Source of the DNA: Isoetes taiwanensis
Taxonomy: Eukaryota; Streptophyta; Lycopodiopsida; Isoetales; Isoetaceae
Assembly: GCA_021234155.1 (NCBI GenBank)
Contig: JAJEKV010000086.1
Span: forward strand, 3,149,461-3,213,460
DNA length: 64,000 nt
Reading direction: 5' to 3'
Positions 1 to 13,757 of this stretch are shown here, piece by piece. The notes beneath the pieces are model-generated. The model made no database searches. It saw nothing but the letters and a program-made list of their open reading frames with translations, and was not told the DNA's origin. How positions within the stretch are numbered: position 1 is the first letter of the stretch; each line of letters begins with the position of its first letter. A program made the translations under genes and the position numbers.

Positions 1-300
1 GAGGCGGCTGTATGGGCACTAAGGGCACTTTCAACCACGGCCGGCCACAAGAAGTTAGCTCCTAACCTTGAGCAGATCATCCTGGTGAACCGTGATTTAG
101 CCATTGCAGTGTTTGACCATGAGATTGGTTCTTGGATGAACATGAGTCTGCTGGTCGCAGCGCCATTGGCCACCAATGTCCCTCCAGAGATAGCTTCATC
201 AGCTGCCTCGTCAGTTAATCCTAGTGTGCTACTCCTACAGCATCGGCCAGAGCCCGAGTTGGGTACCCAAGCACAGGATGCTGAAGGGTCGACTTCTTAG
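1..300 (+). CDS. Accessory 5' ORF of element A, C-terminal part
   Basis: Frame 1 is open from the first base to a TAG at 298-300. The product contains LVAAPLAT and ends in an acidic/serine tail. It aligns along its length with 36400-36815 of element C (for example NQDLALAA there and NRDLAIAV here), so it is a conserved accessory protein of this family and not a chance ORF. No known domain is recognised. It precedes another conserved exon-like block at 553-1001, separated by AT-rich sequence with a typical intron 3' end (TCTTGCAG at 545-552). Confidence 0.7.
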   Translation, partial: EAAVWALRALSTTAGHKKLAPNLEQIILVNRDLAIAVFDHEIGSWMNMSLLVAAPLATNVPPEIASSAASSVNPSVLLLQHRPEPELGTQAQDAEGSTS

Positions 301-552
301 TCTAGTTTAAGCAGACAACTGTATCTAGTTTAAGTACTTTTGATTGCCTTACCTTTAAAGGCCATCACATAATTTATGTACTTTTTTATATATATATATA
401 TATATATCCAGGGATTTCCCTTATGTTTTTTTGTACTATTGAAAAAAAAACCATTGAATTGTCTTGTCTCTTCAATGTCTAAGTTGCTTCCTTAAAGTAG
501 GAATGTAAGGGATTTCTTCAATGCATATATATTCATCCCTGCTGTCTTGCAG

Positions 553-1001
553 ACGAGACATTGGAGAGAATTACCGACCTGATTCGAAGGGATGATCCAG
601 GGCCTCCCGAGCAAGATTACGGCCAAAGATACGGGCAGTACCCGGAGCGAGATGGTGACTACGAGATGGAAGAACCTGAGGAGCCAGAAGAGCCTTACGA
701 TCCAGATAAGGGGATGGAGGTCGTTAACATCCTCAGGGAACGGGCCTTTGATGACCTGAAGCAGACCCTTTGCCGTACATGGGACTACTGGGATATGTCC
801 AGGCACGAAGCCTTTGAGGATGCCAACGATCACCTGTGGCAAATCTTCTATGCGTTAAGGCGGCTTTTCAACCTCCTTATTGTTAGCCCTACCTGGGATT
901 ACCAGCCTGTAATTGTTCAAGCCTGGGCTCGCTACAAGTTAGTGAGAGCTGTACGCGAGAGTACTCGCTACGCTATCTTGTACCCCTTCGCGAACCCCTA
1001 G
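553..1001 (+). CDS. Accessory 5' ORF/exon of element A preceding gag
   Basis: The open frame follows a plausible splice acceptor (CTTGCAG ending at 552) and ends at TAG 999-1001. The N-terminal half is acidic and charge-rich, with a run of EEPEEPEEP. The C-terminal half contains DHLWQIFYALRRLFNLLIV and the motif QAWARYKLVRAVRE. Element C has the matching DHLWELYRVMHDLFDLLII and QAWRKYNLVRSVRE at 37045-37344. Conservation between two diverged copies supports real coding. Function is unknown; it may be an accessory protein or be spliced to gag. Confidence 0.7.
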
Positions 1002-1220
1002 GTCCAGACCCTTAGTTTTGTTTTATTATGTTCAGTGTGACTAAAGAAGTGGGCCATGTATAAAAATCCACTAGTGTATTATATAACTTTGCGTGATAAC
1101 TAGCTTCAGTGTGAAGCTCTTCGATGTAACACTTGTTTTGACTTATAATTAAAATCTTTTCTCTTGTCTTCTCTATACACTCTTACTTCAATATTACACA
1201 AAATGATCTTATTATGAGAC

Positions 1221-3020
1221 TTGAGGTTGTTGGAATACCGCTTATATTTTCTTATGCTCAATATATACGGTGCACGCAACGCCGCCTGGCAGACACCTTC
1301 GAATACTAGTAGGTTAACCCCTGAACAGGAACTCATGCTGATGAAAAGGCAACTAGTTGAGTTGCAAACTTATGTACTGAATACCAACCCACCGCAGCAT
1401 GCTCCGGAGGATGGACCAGAGTTACCTCCGTTACCACCAAGTCCCCCACCACAGCAGCCTTCTGCACCTGAATCCAGTCCTGCAACCATACCGAGGAGGC
1501 ACCGTTCCAAACGGCATCGAAGTTCCTCTAGGGACAGTGCAACCTCCTCCCAGTCAGCTTCTTCGAAGTCTTCTGAGTCATCGGTGTCATCTGATGGCCA
1601 TGCACATCGCCGGGACAAGGAGTACCGTAAAACGGTTGATACAGCTATAACCAGTATATGGAAAAATAGGAAACTGGCCCAATTTGATGGCAAATCTAGA
1701 GGTGGGCTGAATGCAGAGTCCTGGCTCGATGAAATGAAGGAGTTTGGGAAATCCTATGGCATGACAGAAAAGGATACAGGGAAGGTTGCCACCACAAACC
1801 TTACCGGAGCTGCCCGTATTTGGTGGAAGGGCTATGCCAGAGCCAAGCACCTGGACAGGAGCAGGTGCAAGTTCAAAAAGTTCGCCAAGGCTTTTAAGTC
1901 GCATTATGTGCCTCGTGCGCACAAATGCCAACAGATCCAGACCTTCTACAGGTTAGAGCAGAAGGGCATGTCAGTTCAGGCCTATACTTATGAGTTCATG
2001 CGCCTGAGGCTGTATGTACCAGGGATGAATGAAAAGAGGGCGGTGGAGGGCTACATTGAAGGGTTGGCCCCATCCATTAAACGAATGGTTAAGGCCATAG
2101 ACCCAAAATCAGTTGCAGAAGCGGAGGCTAAGGCATTAAGCCTCGAAGAGGACACACCAAGGAACCAGTATCCGCGTCCTGCTCCTTACTCGCAGCCACG
2201 CCCATCCACACCGTACAAACCCCGCTCACCAAGTCCGGGGCCCTCTCAGCAGAACTCCTACGGTCGCCAGGAAAAGAAAGTCACCTTTAACATGCCCGAC
2301 AAACCCAATAATGTTGGCAAGGAAGTTCGGAATCTCTTACAGTCTATTCCTAAAGAGGCCCGAGATCAGTTACGTAAGGATAAGGCATGTTACAGGTGTA
2401 TGCGACCCAGGCATTACATGCAGAATTGCCCTTACATCACGCAGACTGCCCAGCTGGCCATGGCTGACCTTGATTGGGACGATCTGGAGTCCACTCTACC
2501 TGTCGAGGACGAGGCTCCCGAATACATTCACGGTGCGTCTCATATTCTTGTCGCCATTGAAACTGGCAACGCTGAAAGTCAGCCTTCTGTTATTTCTACC
2601 ATAGGCCAAGTAGACAGTAAGCCTTTCATAATTTTGATGGATACGGGTAGTACGCATAATTTTGCTTCTCCTAGAATGGCCCAGGTATTGCAGCTTGAAA
2701 CGTTGAGATCCCGACCTAAGCCAGTCACGTTAGCCAGTGGTAAGATCAGGCACACTCATGGCCGCCGCATTAACCTTAAGATGCAGTTGCCAGGTGCACC
2801 AGTTGCCTTGGGTGCCGAGTTAATGGACATTGGCAAATATGATCTTATTGTTGGTATGGAGTTTTTGGCATCTGCGAAGGCCAATATAGACTGCGAGAAA
2901 CGGGAGGTTACCTTCAACGCCGCTAATGGAGCACGCGTGACGATAAAAGGTGATCCATTCAACCCTATTATGCAGTCTATGTCAATCAGGCAGTTAGAAA
3001 AAAGCTATACGCCGGGATAA
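1221..3020 (+). CDS. gag-PR: Gag with zinc knuckle and retropepsin-like protease
   Basis: This is a 599-codon frame. The real start is probably near 1265, where similarity to element C begins. Residues about 60-130 are low-complexity Pro/Ser. The retrotransposon gag domain follows at about 150-300 ([30 protein letters not shown]). A zinc knuckle [14 protein letters not shown] (CX2CX4HX4C) lies at about residue 390. A retropepsin active site, [13 protein letters not shown], lies at about 470. Gag packages the RNA and the protease cleaves the polyprotein. The frame ends at TAA 3018-3020 just where element C reads on toward RT, so this stop and the offset to the next frame are probably decay rather than the native junction. 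Confidence 0.9.
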   Translation: MRLLEYRLYFLMLNIYGARNAAWQTPSNTSRLTPEQELMLMKRQLVELQTYVLNTNPPQHAPEDGPELPPLPPSPPPQQPSAPESSPATIPRRHRSKRHRSSSRDSATSSQSASSKSSESSVSSDGHAHRRDKEYRKTVDTAITSIWKNRKLAQFDGKSRGGLNAESWLDEMKEFGKSYGMTEKDTGKVATTNLTGAARIWWKGYARAKHLDRSRCKFKKFAKAFKSHYVPRAHKCQQIQTFYRLEQKGMSVQAYTYEFMRLRLYVPGMNEKRAVEGYIEGLAPSIKRMVKAIDPKSVAEAEAKALSLEEDTPRNQYPRPAPYSQPRPSTPYKPRSPSPGPSQQNSYGRQEKKVTFNMPDKPNNVGKEVRNLLQSIPKEARDQLRKDKACYRCMRPRHYMQNCPYITQTAQLAMADLDWDDLESTLPVEDEAPEYIHGASHILVAIETGNAESQPSVISTIGQVDSKPFIILMDTGSTHNFASPRMAQVLQLETLRSRPKPVTLASGKIRHTHGRRINLKMQLPGAPVALGAELMDIGKYDLIVGMEFLASAKANIDCEKREVTFNAANGARVTIKGDPFNPIMQSMSIRQLEKSYTPG

Positions 3021-3087
3021 GCTCCTTTGCCTCATTACACTTGCCTCCATTGAGTCCGACGCTAAGCAGAAGCAGGTAATCGATACC

Positions 3088-5175
3088 TTGCCACAAGACA
3101 TTGCCAACCTTCTTCGAGAATTTAGCGATCTTTTTCCAGATGAGATCCAGAAGCTTCCTCCTTTCAGAGGGGTAGAATGTGAGATAGCTCTAGAACCAGG
3201 TACTAAGCCTACCAGTAAGGCCCCGTACCGTATGAGCCCTCCGGAATTGGCAGAGCTTAAGAAGCAACTTCAGGAGTTACTAAACCTAGGTTTTATTCGG
3301 CCTAGCGTTTCGCCTTTTGGCGCCCCTATCCTTTTTGTTAAGAAAAAGGATGGCTCCTTGAGGATGTGTATTGATTATAGGCAGCTCAATAAGCATACCA
3401 TCACGAATCGGTACGCTTTGCCTAGGGCAGATGATCTAATGGACCAGTTGCAAGGGGCCAAGTATTTCTCAAAGATCGATTTACGCTCCGGATACCATCA
3501 GATCAGGATAAAAGAGGAGGACATCCATAAATCTGCTTTTCGCACGAGATATGGGCATTATGAGTTCACCGTTATGCCTTTTGGATTAACTAATGCCCCG
3601 GCGACTTTCATGCGACTAATGAATGATGTCTTCCGACAATACTTAGATGATTTTGTTGTTATTTTCTTTGACGACATTCTCATCTATAGTAAGACTCTGA
3701 AGGAGCATGAGCAACATCTTAGGTTGGCCCTACAAAAGCTAAGACGCCATCAGCTCTTTGTCAAGTTCTCTAAGTGTAAGTTTGCGACGCCCAAGGTGGA
3801 TTATTTGGGGCATATCATTTCACCAGAGGGAATTGCTACAGATCCCGCAAAAATAGAAGCAGTAAGGGATTGGCCTATTCCGGGTAATGTTTCGGAAGTC
3901 CGCAGTTTCTTGGGGCTAGCAGGATATTATCGGAAATTTGTTAAGGATTTTGCAACGATCGCTGCACCTCTTACTGATCTCACAAAGCACGAGAAGGTGA
4001 AGGATTGGATGGAACATTGGAAAACAAAAGTCCAGGTAGGCTTCCAGAAGCTTAAGGATGCTTTGACGTCAGCACCAGTCCTCACTTTGCCCGATCCTGA
4101 AAAGGATAAATTAGTGGCAACCGATGCTAGTAAGATTGCTACCGGTGGAGTCCTAATGCAGGAGGGGAGAGTCATTGCATATGATTCAAAGAAAATGAAC
4201 GACACGGAGCAGCGATACCCTACCCATGATCAAGAATTGTTAGCAGTTGTTTGTGCTCTCCGCATTTGGAGACATTACCTTCTTGGTAGGAAATTCCAGT
4301 TGGATACGGATCATCAGAGTCTCCGTTATCTAACAACCCAGCCTAATCTCAATCTCCGTCAGAGAAGATGGATGGAGTTTCTCGAAGAATATGACTTTGA
4401 GATTATGTATAAACCTGGGAAGCACAATGTGGTTGCGGATGCGTTGTCACGCCATTCTTTAATAACCCGGACCCATTGTAACGCAATTTCCACACTCACC
4501 AGTGACTTTGGGAAGCAAATAGAACAGACCTTGGCCACAGATCCCGAATTCCGTGATATTTGGCGTAGTTTGAGCAAAGAAGCACGCACAGACAAAGAAC
4601 GCGAAGCTTTCCGTTCGTATAAGAAAGAGGGCAACTTGCTATACTGCAAAGATAAGTTGTGTGTACCTGAGACTTCAGGAGTGCGTAAGTTAATTCTCCA
4701 TGATACACACAACAGTCCTATAGCTGGACATGCAGGTTTTATGAAGACTTACTTTAAGATCCGCTCCAGCTATTTTTGGCCTTCGATGAAAAAGGATATT
4801 GCCAGATACATTAAGCAGTGTCAGGTGTGTCAACAAACCAAGGCTGAGCAATTAAGAATTCCAGGAGAGTTGCAACCTTTGGATGTGCCCAACGCAAAGT
4901 GGGAAGTGATAACCATGGACTTCATTGTGGGCCTTCCACGTACTCTCCGTGGATATGATGCATTAATGGTAGTGGTCGACAAATTGTCGAAAATGGCTCA
5001 TTTCTTGCCATGTCGTACCACCGACACCGCCTTCGACACCGCCCTGCTTTTTGCAAAGGAGATTTTCAGGTTGCACGGAATGCCAAGAGTTATTGTGTCT
5101 GACAGGGATCCCAAATTTGTAAGTGCATTCTGGAAAGACTTCTTCGCCACCATCCAGACCAAGCGCTTGCTATGA
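3088..5175 (+). CDS. pol: Pol: reverse transcriptase, RNase H and N-terminal part of integrase
   Basis: This 695-residue frame has RT motifs [31 protein letters not shown] and the catalytic [10 protein letters not shown] box (about residues 90-210). Gypsy RNase H follows ([23 protein letters not shown]; about 340-420). The integrase HHCC zinc domain is [10 protein letters not shown] with CQVCQQ (about 545-590). The integrase core begins with MDFIVGLP (first Asp) and VSDRDPKF (second Asp). It ends at 5175, where the expected continuation to the third catalytic residue is in another frame. The shift lies within about 15 bp of 5165, so the intact gene would be one gag-pol frame. Catalytic residues are otherwise intact. 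Confidence 0.93.
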   Translation: MPQDIANLLREFSDLFPDEIQKLPPFRGVECEIALEPGTKPTSKAPYRMSPPELAELKKQLQELLNLGFIRPSVSPFGAPILFVKKKDGSLRMCIDYRQLNKHTITNRYALPRADDLMDQLQGAKYFSKIDLRSGYHQIRIKEEDIHKSAFRTRYGHYEFTVMPFGLTNAPATFMRLMNDVFRQYLDDFVVIFFDDILIYSKTLKEHEQHLRLALQKLRRHQLFVKFSKCKFATPKVDYLGHIISPEGIATDPAKIEAVRDWPIPGNVSEVRSFLGLAGYYRKFVKDFATIAAPLTDLTKHEKVKDWMEHWKTKVQVGFQKLKDALTSAPVLTLPDPEKDKLVATDASKIATGGVLMQEGRVIAYDSKKMNDTEQRYPTHDQELLAVVCALRIWRHYLLGRKFQLDTDHQSLRYLTTQPNLNLRQRRWMEFLEEYDFEIMYKPGKHNVVADALSRHSLITRTHCNAISTLTSDFGKQIEQTLATDPEFRDIWRSLSKEARTDKEREAFRSYKKEGNLLYCKDKLCVPETSGVRKLILHDTHNSPIAGHAGFMKTYFKIRSSYFWPSMKKDIARYIKQCQVCQQTKAEQLRIPGELQPLDVPNAKWEVITMDFIVGLPRTLRGYDALMVVVDKLSKMAHFLPCRTTDTAFDTALLFAKEIFRLHGMPRVIVSDRDPKFVSAFWKDFFATIQTKRLL

Positions 5176-6158
5176 GTACGGCCTATCATCCTCAAACGGA
5201 TGGTCAGACGGAACGTACCAATCGCATTATCGAGGATATGCTACGAAGCTATGTGTGGAGTAAGCAATCACAATGGGCCGACTATATCTACCTGGTAGAG
5301 TTTGCCTACAACAGTATGAAACAAGAGTCTTCCAGGATGTCTCCCTTTATGATAAATTATGGATATCAATGTCTTACTCCAGACACATGGCATAACCTTG
5401 TCTCCAAAGTCGAGGTTTCTCAACAACTCCTTTTGGAAATGCAAGCTCTAGTTGAAGAGGTTCGTGGTTACCTATTAGCTGCACGCAGTCGCCAGAAAAG
5501 TGTAGCGGATAAGCACAGAACCCCACGACTCTTCCAGGTGGGCGAATCAGTTTGGCTTAAGATCAAAGTAAAACAAGCCAAGCTTAAGATTGGTAACTGC
5601 AAGAAGTTGGCACCCAGATGGGCTGGCCCATTCAAGATTACTGAACGTGTTGGAGAACAGGCGTATCGCTTGGATTTACCACCCCGCTTGAAGATCCACA
5701 AGGTCTTTCACGTGAGTCTTCTGAAACAACACACCCCTGATCCAGACGAGGTTTTGGATACCCCAACCCTCCTAGAAATGATAGAGGAGCACCTGGAGAT
5801 AGTGCCTGAAGCTCTTCTTGATCGAGCTTATAAACAAACCAGAAGGACTCAAATGTTGCAATACTTGGTTAAGTGGAAACACTTACCAGTTGAAGATGCT
5901 ACCTGGGTGATGAAGATAGACCTTGAAAGGCACTATCCGGACTTCATGCGGGAATCTCAGGGCCGCACCATCAACGATGCTATCAACCCCGCTCCCGGCG
6001 GTAAGCTTGAAGGCTTGATTTACCGAGAATCATGCTCTAGAGGGGTAGATGCATCGTATCTTATAATAATAACCGATGATGAGATCACCTTTGTGTTCTC
6101 TAGGACGTGGTGTATTGTTGATGTTGACATGACCGCGCATTGCTTGGAAAGCATCTAG
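5172..6158 (+). CDS. Integrase C-terminal part with chromodomain
   Basis: The frame opens with [17 protein letters not shown], which carries the third catalytic residue (Glu) of integrase. The GPF/Y-type domain follows ([23 protein letters not shown]; about residues 150-185). A chromodomain lies at about 208-258 ([29 protein letters not shown]). Chromodomains on integrases of this clade are known to bind modified histone H3 and direct insertion. This frame overlaps the previous one by 4 bp in a different phase, a decay product and not a designed overlap. The C-terminal 60 residues after NPAPGG have no recognised domain. Confidence 0.9.
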   Translation: MSTAYHPQTDGQTERTNRIIEDMLRSYVWSKQSQWADYIYLVEFAYNSMKQESSRMSPFMINYGYQCLTPDTWHNLVSKVEVSQQLLLEMQALVEEVRGYLLAARSRQKSVADKHRTPRLFQVGESVWLKIKVKQAKLKIGNCKKLAPRWAGPFKITERVGEQAYRLDLPPRLKIHKVFHVSLLKQHTPDPDEVLDTPTLLEMIEEHLEIVPEALLDRAYKQTRRTQMLQYLVKWKHLPVEDATWVMKIDLERHYPDFMRESQGRTINDAINPAPGGKLEGLIYRESCSRGVDASYLIIITDDEITFVFSRTWCIVDVDMTAHCLESI

Positions 6159-6602
6159 TTGATAGCAAGCCATAGACATGATAGGTTCCCTCGTAGCTAG
6201 ATTTTCTTTTATTATAGGGGGTGGTCCCTTCAACCACAATCTAATTATATTATTGATATACTGATATATTAACATGTGCAGGCCAGTGAGCAGTTCGTGA
6301 CCTGCCATGTATAGAGGGTTGCTGATGACCCAACCTTTTCGCATTCGTTTTGTTTACATGTGTGATTTTCGTCGTCTATGATGTTTTTAAATCGGACTTC
6401 GGTCCCTCAACTTTCTCTAATGATAAGTTTGTTAAATGCACCTTGGTGCGTACACTATGTTATCCTTTCAACTTCAATGTATTACTGTCCGAAATGCTAT
6501 AATTTCAACGTATTACTGTTATACTTTCTGTTTTCTAATTCAGTTCTTTAAGTACATATATCCCATTAACTAACCCCAATGCTGAGGACAGCATTATTTT
6601 TA

Positions 6603-6614
6603 AGGAGGGGAGAA
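6603..6614 (+). other. Polypurine tract of element A
   Basis: AGGAGGGGAGAA lies directly before the LTR start TGTGACG. The matching site in element E (minus strand, 41898-41911) has the same arrangement and is also preceded by the conserved GCTGAGGACA stretch. It primes plus-strand DNA synthesis. Confidence 0.85.
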
Positions 6615-8234
6615 TGTGACGTTCCACGTATTTATACGGTATACGTAACGTATTTATACGTGCACCCAGTAAAGGTACACCATTAGGGGGTACTATAACC
6701 TAGGGGGTTGTTCTAAAAGGGATTAAATCATTAAAGATAATAACCTATAACTTAGGGAATTAAGGTTCAAATGGATTAATTAGGCTAATTAATGCTTTGG
6801 GAAAGCGCCACCTGGCCTAAATCGATTGGCCAGCATGGGGACTTCCAAATTTGGCTGTCAACCTAACCCCTATCCCTAAGTAACTCTCAAATTCGTCCAA
6901 AAAGGAGCAGGAGCTGAGCGCCACCACCAAGCTGAGCGCCACCATACCAAGCGCCTGTACCTGTGTAGCTGAAGCTGAAACCCCAAGACCCAGGAGATGG
7001 AAGCACCCCATGGTAACGGATCCAAACCCGTAACTTCGTGGGTGGCTAGGATAGCCTGTGAATTCTAGGGTAGCGCACCTGTTGGGCCTTGGTTGTGATT
7101 GTTTCTCTGTTCTCTCTGTGTTTTAATCATAGGAACTAACCCTTGATTGTAAAGGTAAGTTCTCTTTATATTTGATTCTGGTTTGCTCTGAAAGGATGGA
7201 TTGTCAGCTCTTTGCCTAGTATTACTCTCGAAATGGGGGAATTACGGGGGGTAGAGACCTCTGAGCCCATTTATTGTAGTATGCTCCTAGATAGAGCCCT
7301 GTACAATCCCATTAAGTGCGGGCTGTGCACAAGAGCCCACCGGGTCATAGATGCTATGGACTGGCTTAGCACCAGACAAGGAACACAGTGGTGAAGTGGG
7401 GGTGGGGTCTTGCACGAACATAAAAGGCTCCTGAGACTCCTACGATGGGGCTAGGCCTAATAGCCGGCCCGATGAGCTAAGCGCATCCGGGCCGGGTATG
7501 GGTCTGACACTCCCTGGGTACAGAGGTGTGACCCGCATGGGGCATCCTGTACTTTGAGTAGATTTAGGGTGAGTAAGTCGGGAATCGCGGGGTCGCCGAT
7601 GCGCACGCATTCTCTAGCTCACCCATGGAACCACTGCGTGATTCTCGAAGGGGCCTCCCCGACCTGCCTCATCGGACCGGGGGCTTCATGAACCCCGGGA
7701 GTAGGCTCGATGGGGTGATACCTCGAGCACTGCGTCTCCCAAGGCTATAGCGGCCATATCGTGGATTGACCCATCCGCAAAGTGTGTGCAAGAGGGGCGG
7801 ATGGAGTGGACAACCCTAGCCGATGTTCTATGCCGATAACGCCAAAGTTATACCTCTGTCACGATCTCTTGAGGCCGAGCCGTCGATCTATCCTCACGAG
7901 AGTCGGGCAGGGGTAGACACGGGGTTTGGGGTGTTTTCTTAGTTAGATGCATATTCTTTGCAGTTGGTATTTGGATGGATGTGCCACCCTTCGTGGTGGC
8001 TATTTATATATATGATTTATGCTGTGTGCTAACATGTATTCACGCTTCTGCGACGTAGGATGTCCCACTGAAGGCGTGGGCCGAATGACACCTCCGTGTC
8101 CTTCACTCGGGCATCTTTCTATAGATGGCCCGGGGTAGACGGAGGGCCCTGCTCGTGGCGATATGGTCGCCATGGGAGGGGGAAGTCCCCGTATGTATAC
8201 GGCCGGGGGTCGTATATGTTCAGGGAGCGTCACA
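6615..8234 (+). repeat. 3' LTR of element A (1620 bp)
   Basis: It begins TGTGACGTTCC and ends GGAGCGTCACA, so both ends carry the same inverted TGTGACG. The complete LTR of element E (40283-41897, reverse orientation) has the same ends and nearly the same length. Internal blocks such as CTGTGCACAAGAGCCCA are shared with element C's 5' LTR and with a decayed piece near 17530. The 45-90 codon ORFs inside are not conserved and are left out. Confidence 0.9.
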
Positions 8235-8439
8235 GCTACGAATCATACTATCAGTATTTTCCTCGAGCTCTAAACCAAAATCAATAATCCATCCAGTCTG
8301 GCCATAGATTTGTAGTTGTGTCCATCCTTTGAGTTAAATTACCACTCCCCACTGTTTTAGTAGGAGCCATCAAATCCCCCCCCCTCCCCCCCCAAAGGGC
8401 CCGATTCCATGCAAGAGTAGGACAACAAAATGTTGATTG

Positions 8440-9975
8440 TATTTAAATTGACGATGTAAGTGCAGTCAACTCTAGTATTGGAAAACTAGAACATAGTTAG
8501 GTTCTGCCTGCATACTTTATCAAAGGCCTTAGACAAATCAACAAAAATAGCAAAAAGTGGCTTTCCTGTTCCTTTCACAGCATCCATCATACTTTTAAAA
8601 GTTACCAGATGACCTATACTTGATCTTTTTGCCCTAAAACCTGCTTGCCTTAAAGATCTCACTTTATGTTCCTCCGTCCAGGAGCTAATTTTCTTTACCG
8701 CAGCTAGAGGTTTATTATCATGGGATAATTATTTGCACTCTTTTCATCTCTTGCTTTATAAATGGGAGCCACCACGTTAATGGAAGAGCATCTCTAATAG
8801 CAGCATTTAACAAATTTGTCAACATCCCAAGTGTATTAGGCATGTTCATTTGCCAATTATTCTGAATCCTCAGCTTCGCCACTTGCCAACTTTTTTAGTC
8901 CCACTAAATTAGTAAGTGTCAATGCACAACTGCTAATATTTGCTATAGCTCTCATGACTCCACTTACATGCTACATGTTATAATAAATCACCAGCTTGCA
9001 GCTTTACAGATGTATTTATTTCCTTGCTTAATCCCCTGCCAAAACTTTTTTGGATTTGCTACCAAATCCTTGGCTAGTCCCTCCTGCTTCCCTTGCAAAA
9101 ATTTTTTTTTTCTTTGGTTCTTAATGCAACATTTGAACTCTCTAATTAATTGCTTCTGCATGGGACCTTTAGCTTTCTTATATTCCAACTGCTTCAATTT
9201 GCATTCTTCATCAAACTACCCATTGCATGGGAATCCTTTGCTTCTTCATCCATTTGTATCAAAACATTTCTTTGTCTCATTTAGAAGTAGAGAAGTAAGC
9301 TTGATTAAGATTCTCCACATTGGTAGACCATTCTATCTCAAATGCTTTTTTTTTCACAATTCTCTTGAAGATTTTCTGCTTTATTTTTAGACAAGTGGAT
9401 TATGTTTATCTACCCTTGCTTGCTTGCTTGCTCGCTTCTATATAGGACAATGTGTCTATCTTTTGCATATGAATCACAATGGGGACACGATCAGATTCAT
9501 GTCTAGAGTCATATATCTGAACAAAGGAAATTTCCTCGCGCATATTCCCAAATGCAATAATGTAATCCACAACCTTGCTGCCATTACATGTGCATTTGGC
9601 AGTGTCTGAAAAATGTGTAGGGCCACTATAAATTAACAGGTTAAGACCTGTACACATATTCAATAATTGATTCCCCTAAGCAGTTTCCCATTTGTCTCCA
9701 TCATTTGTCATATGATTCCATCCTTGTAGTGCTAATTCTCCCTCATCCAAAGAGCTAACCCATATTGGGCATTACAACTTGCAATTTTCGCCTGTTGCTT
9801 TCTTGTTCTGCCATTAAAGTCTCCCATAAGTACTACATCTCCCATAGGCATGAGCCTTACAATATCTTGTTCGAAGCTACTAATAGGGTCCTTTATGTCC
9901 AACTGATATCTGACCGCAGTATCTTTATTTAAAGGTGGAAAGTAACATCGTGCAATAGAATAGAATCGAATAGAT
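8440..9975 (-). pseudogene. L1-type LINE fragment: endonuclease and reverse transcriptase remnants
   Basis: On the minus strand, from right to left, translated fragments give an endonuclease with MGDFNGRT (near 9830), an endonuclease C-terminal region GSKVVDYII with ESDRVPI (9406-9663), a linker NPKKFWQ (about 9050), and RT text including QAGFRAKRSS and FVDLSKAFDKV (8500-8680). This is the standard EN-linker-RT order of non-LTR retrotransposons. Stops and frameshifts are frequent. The copy lacks most of RT, so it is a dead fragment. 8235-8440 between the LTR and this fragment shows nothing recognisable. Confidence 0.85.
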
Positions 9976-10083
9976 TTTTTTTAACATCCACGGAGACTTT
10001 ACTTTTCCTTCCCCGCATTGCAACCCAGAGAGGGGAAGGAGGGAGGGAGGGAGGGAGGGGAGGAGAGAAGAAGGGAGGAGAGG

Positions 10084-10260
10084 AGGTTGATGCTGCATTT
10101 GAGGCAAGTGCTGCCAGGCTAAGGAACTTCATGTACCTAAGGGGCCAGTCTAGAGTGACACCTGTTTTTGGTTTCCAAATGCCTTTGAGTGAAGAAGTAA
10201 GGAATAAGAGGCTAGAGGCCATGAACAAGCTGATGATGAGGCAAGAACTCTGCCCAATCT
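10084..10260 (+). other. Short open reading stretch, possible exon relic
   Basis: Starting just after a purine-rich GGGA run, one + frame reads without a stop through AAFEASAARLRNFMYLRG and FGFQMPLSEEVRNKRLEAMN to a TGA near 10260. The composition looks like a real amphipathic protein and not random sequence. No start codon or family is recognised. It could be an exon fragment carried with the adjacent LINE. Confidence 0.3.
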
Positions 10261-10485
10261 GATCTTGCGCTCGAGAAGATGCACAAGGAATATGTCAAAT
10301 GCATGTTCCAATTAGTCCTCCCCAATATTCCATGTAGCAAGGGTTTCTCTCTCTTCACATTGATATGTACAAATGTACAGATGTACATTTTTTCAACGAT
10401 TCTATTACTGTTAAGATTTCTTCCCTCCAAAATCCTTCGGGGCGGTTTTTTTAATCTTAGGCAATAATGGACTTGTTGTGTTCTT

Positions 10486-12391
<1,906 letters not shown>

Positions 12392-13159
12392 TGATATAAT
12401 TAAGAAGTCTCAGCGATACTGAATGCTTAGACTACAGCTAAGGAAATAGAAAGAATAGTATTATAACAGCTTCTCTCAAAAACAAAAACACTTGGTTACC
12501 ACAACCAAGTTATGGAGCATCCAGTTACCACCCAACCGGATCCAAAAACTATGGCAAATTTCAAAGGGTTTAACAACAAAGGAATGGATCAAGGCTTATT
12601 TCATTCTATTACAATAGCTTAAGGACTTAATCAGGCTCAAACAGGAACCGTCAAGAATTGAAGGCTCGTCTCAAACTCTTGCTACACAAGGCAGGGGGTA
12701 TTCAATGCGGACCAAGGAGTTTCTGGGTCAGAAATCCCAGCAATGTCGACACTTGCAGATCGGTTTCAGCGGTAGATGCAGAAGTTGCATAAGTCGAAAA
12801 TGGTGGCCGAGGCTCTCTCCGAGTCTTCAAAACTGGCCGATGTACTCCTTTATAGCCAAATCGGGCCCTTTTTGTCTGTTAAAGGTCTTCTGATCACGCT
12901 ATTCTTGTCTCCACCCTTTTCGGCGCAAAATTAACTATACACCAAATATTTCGATGCATCCCCTTTTTGACCACGATCCCAACTTTAATATTAGCCTATG
13001 TTTATGTTTGTAGAAGCCCTTTAGTCCATACTTTTAATGGTTGTTTGTAATAGCATGCACCCCTTGTCAAGTCTTATAAACCATTGGAATATTGTCTCCC
13101 CTTGGCAATTGCCGTAGCATTTTTATTTTGGATCGCTCCCCCTATCCTGCTCCATATCA
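12392..13159 (-). repeat. Element G 3' LTR (768 bp)
   Basis: On + it begins TGATATAATTAAG and ends CCATATCA. It is a direct repeat of 14811-15594 with few substitutions and an approximately 19-bp deletion relative to that copy (the CCCTTTAGCACAAGATCATT region near 15020). Its end forms the left border of the CTAAA duplication. Confidence 0.93.
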
Positions 13160-13757
13160 ATCCGTCCCTTCTCAAGAACAAGATTCCAGAGATTTCTTAT
13201 TCCTGCACAACTCAGAAATAATTACGGATATTCTTGTACTTCCAGAGTACCTGAATACCCCTCGTACCTCCAAGGTACAGATGTAATTTTGTCAAGCCAG
13301 TTGTGTTGCAACCACAATTACTAATCTTCCAAGAATTACATCTTATGCTCTCTTGTCAAGCCGATTGTGCTGCAGTCACAACCACTAATCTACCAAGAGG
13401 CATTCGCATCGAGTATACCATGTCAAGCCGGCTACGTTGCAATCGTAGTCACTAATCTACCATGGTACACATTCAAAGTATCTATTATTTATTCCAAATA
13501 AAGGAAATCAACCTTAAAAATCCTACTCTTTATTCCTAATAAAAAGTTTCACTTACAAAAGCTTCCATAATATCTCCAAGAAGAGAGGTCACCAGTTATT
13601 CATCCTAGAGTTCCCATTTGGAACCATCTCTTCTCCTTAGCGGCAGCTTTCTCTCGCTCCTCTTCATGGAAGCTTACTTTTCTTCACTCCTCTCCCGCCT
13701 TTGAGGTCTCTCCCGCCTTCGAAGTCTCAACTATTGGCTCCACTGGCTTAGGCGCCT

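Larger units (their letters stand above)
1..8234 (+). mobile_element. Element A: Ty3/gypsy chromovirus-like LTR retrotransposon, 5' part outside window
   Basis: The order is two accessory 5' ORFs, gag, protease, reverse transcriptase, RNase H, integrase with a chromodomain, a polypurine tract and a 3' LTR. Protease-RT-RNase H-integrase order and the C-terminal chromodomain identify a Ty3/gypsy chromovirus. The 5' LTR, primer-binding site and first accessory exons lie before position 1. Element C is the same family and shows what is missing, including the histone H3-like ORF. A is mildly decayed, with frameshifts at the gag-pol junction and in integrase. The target-site duplication cannot be tested because the 5' end is absent. 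Confidence 0.93.
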
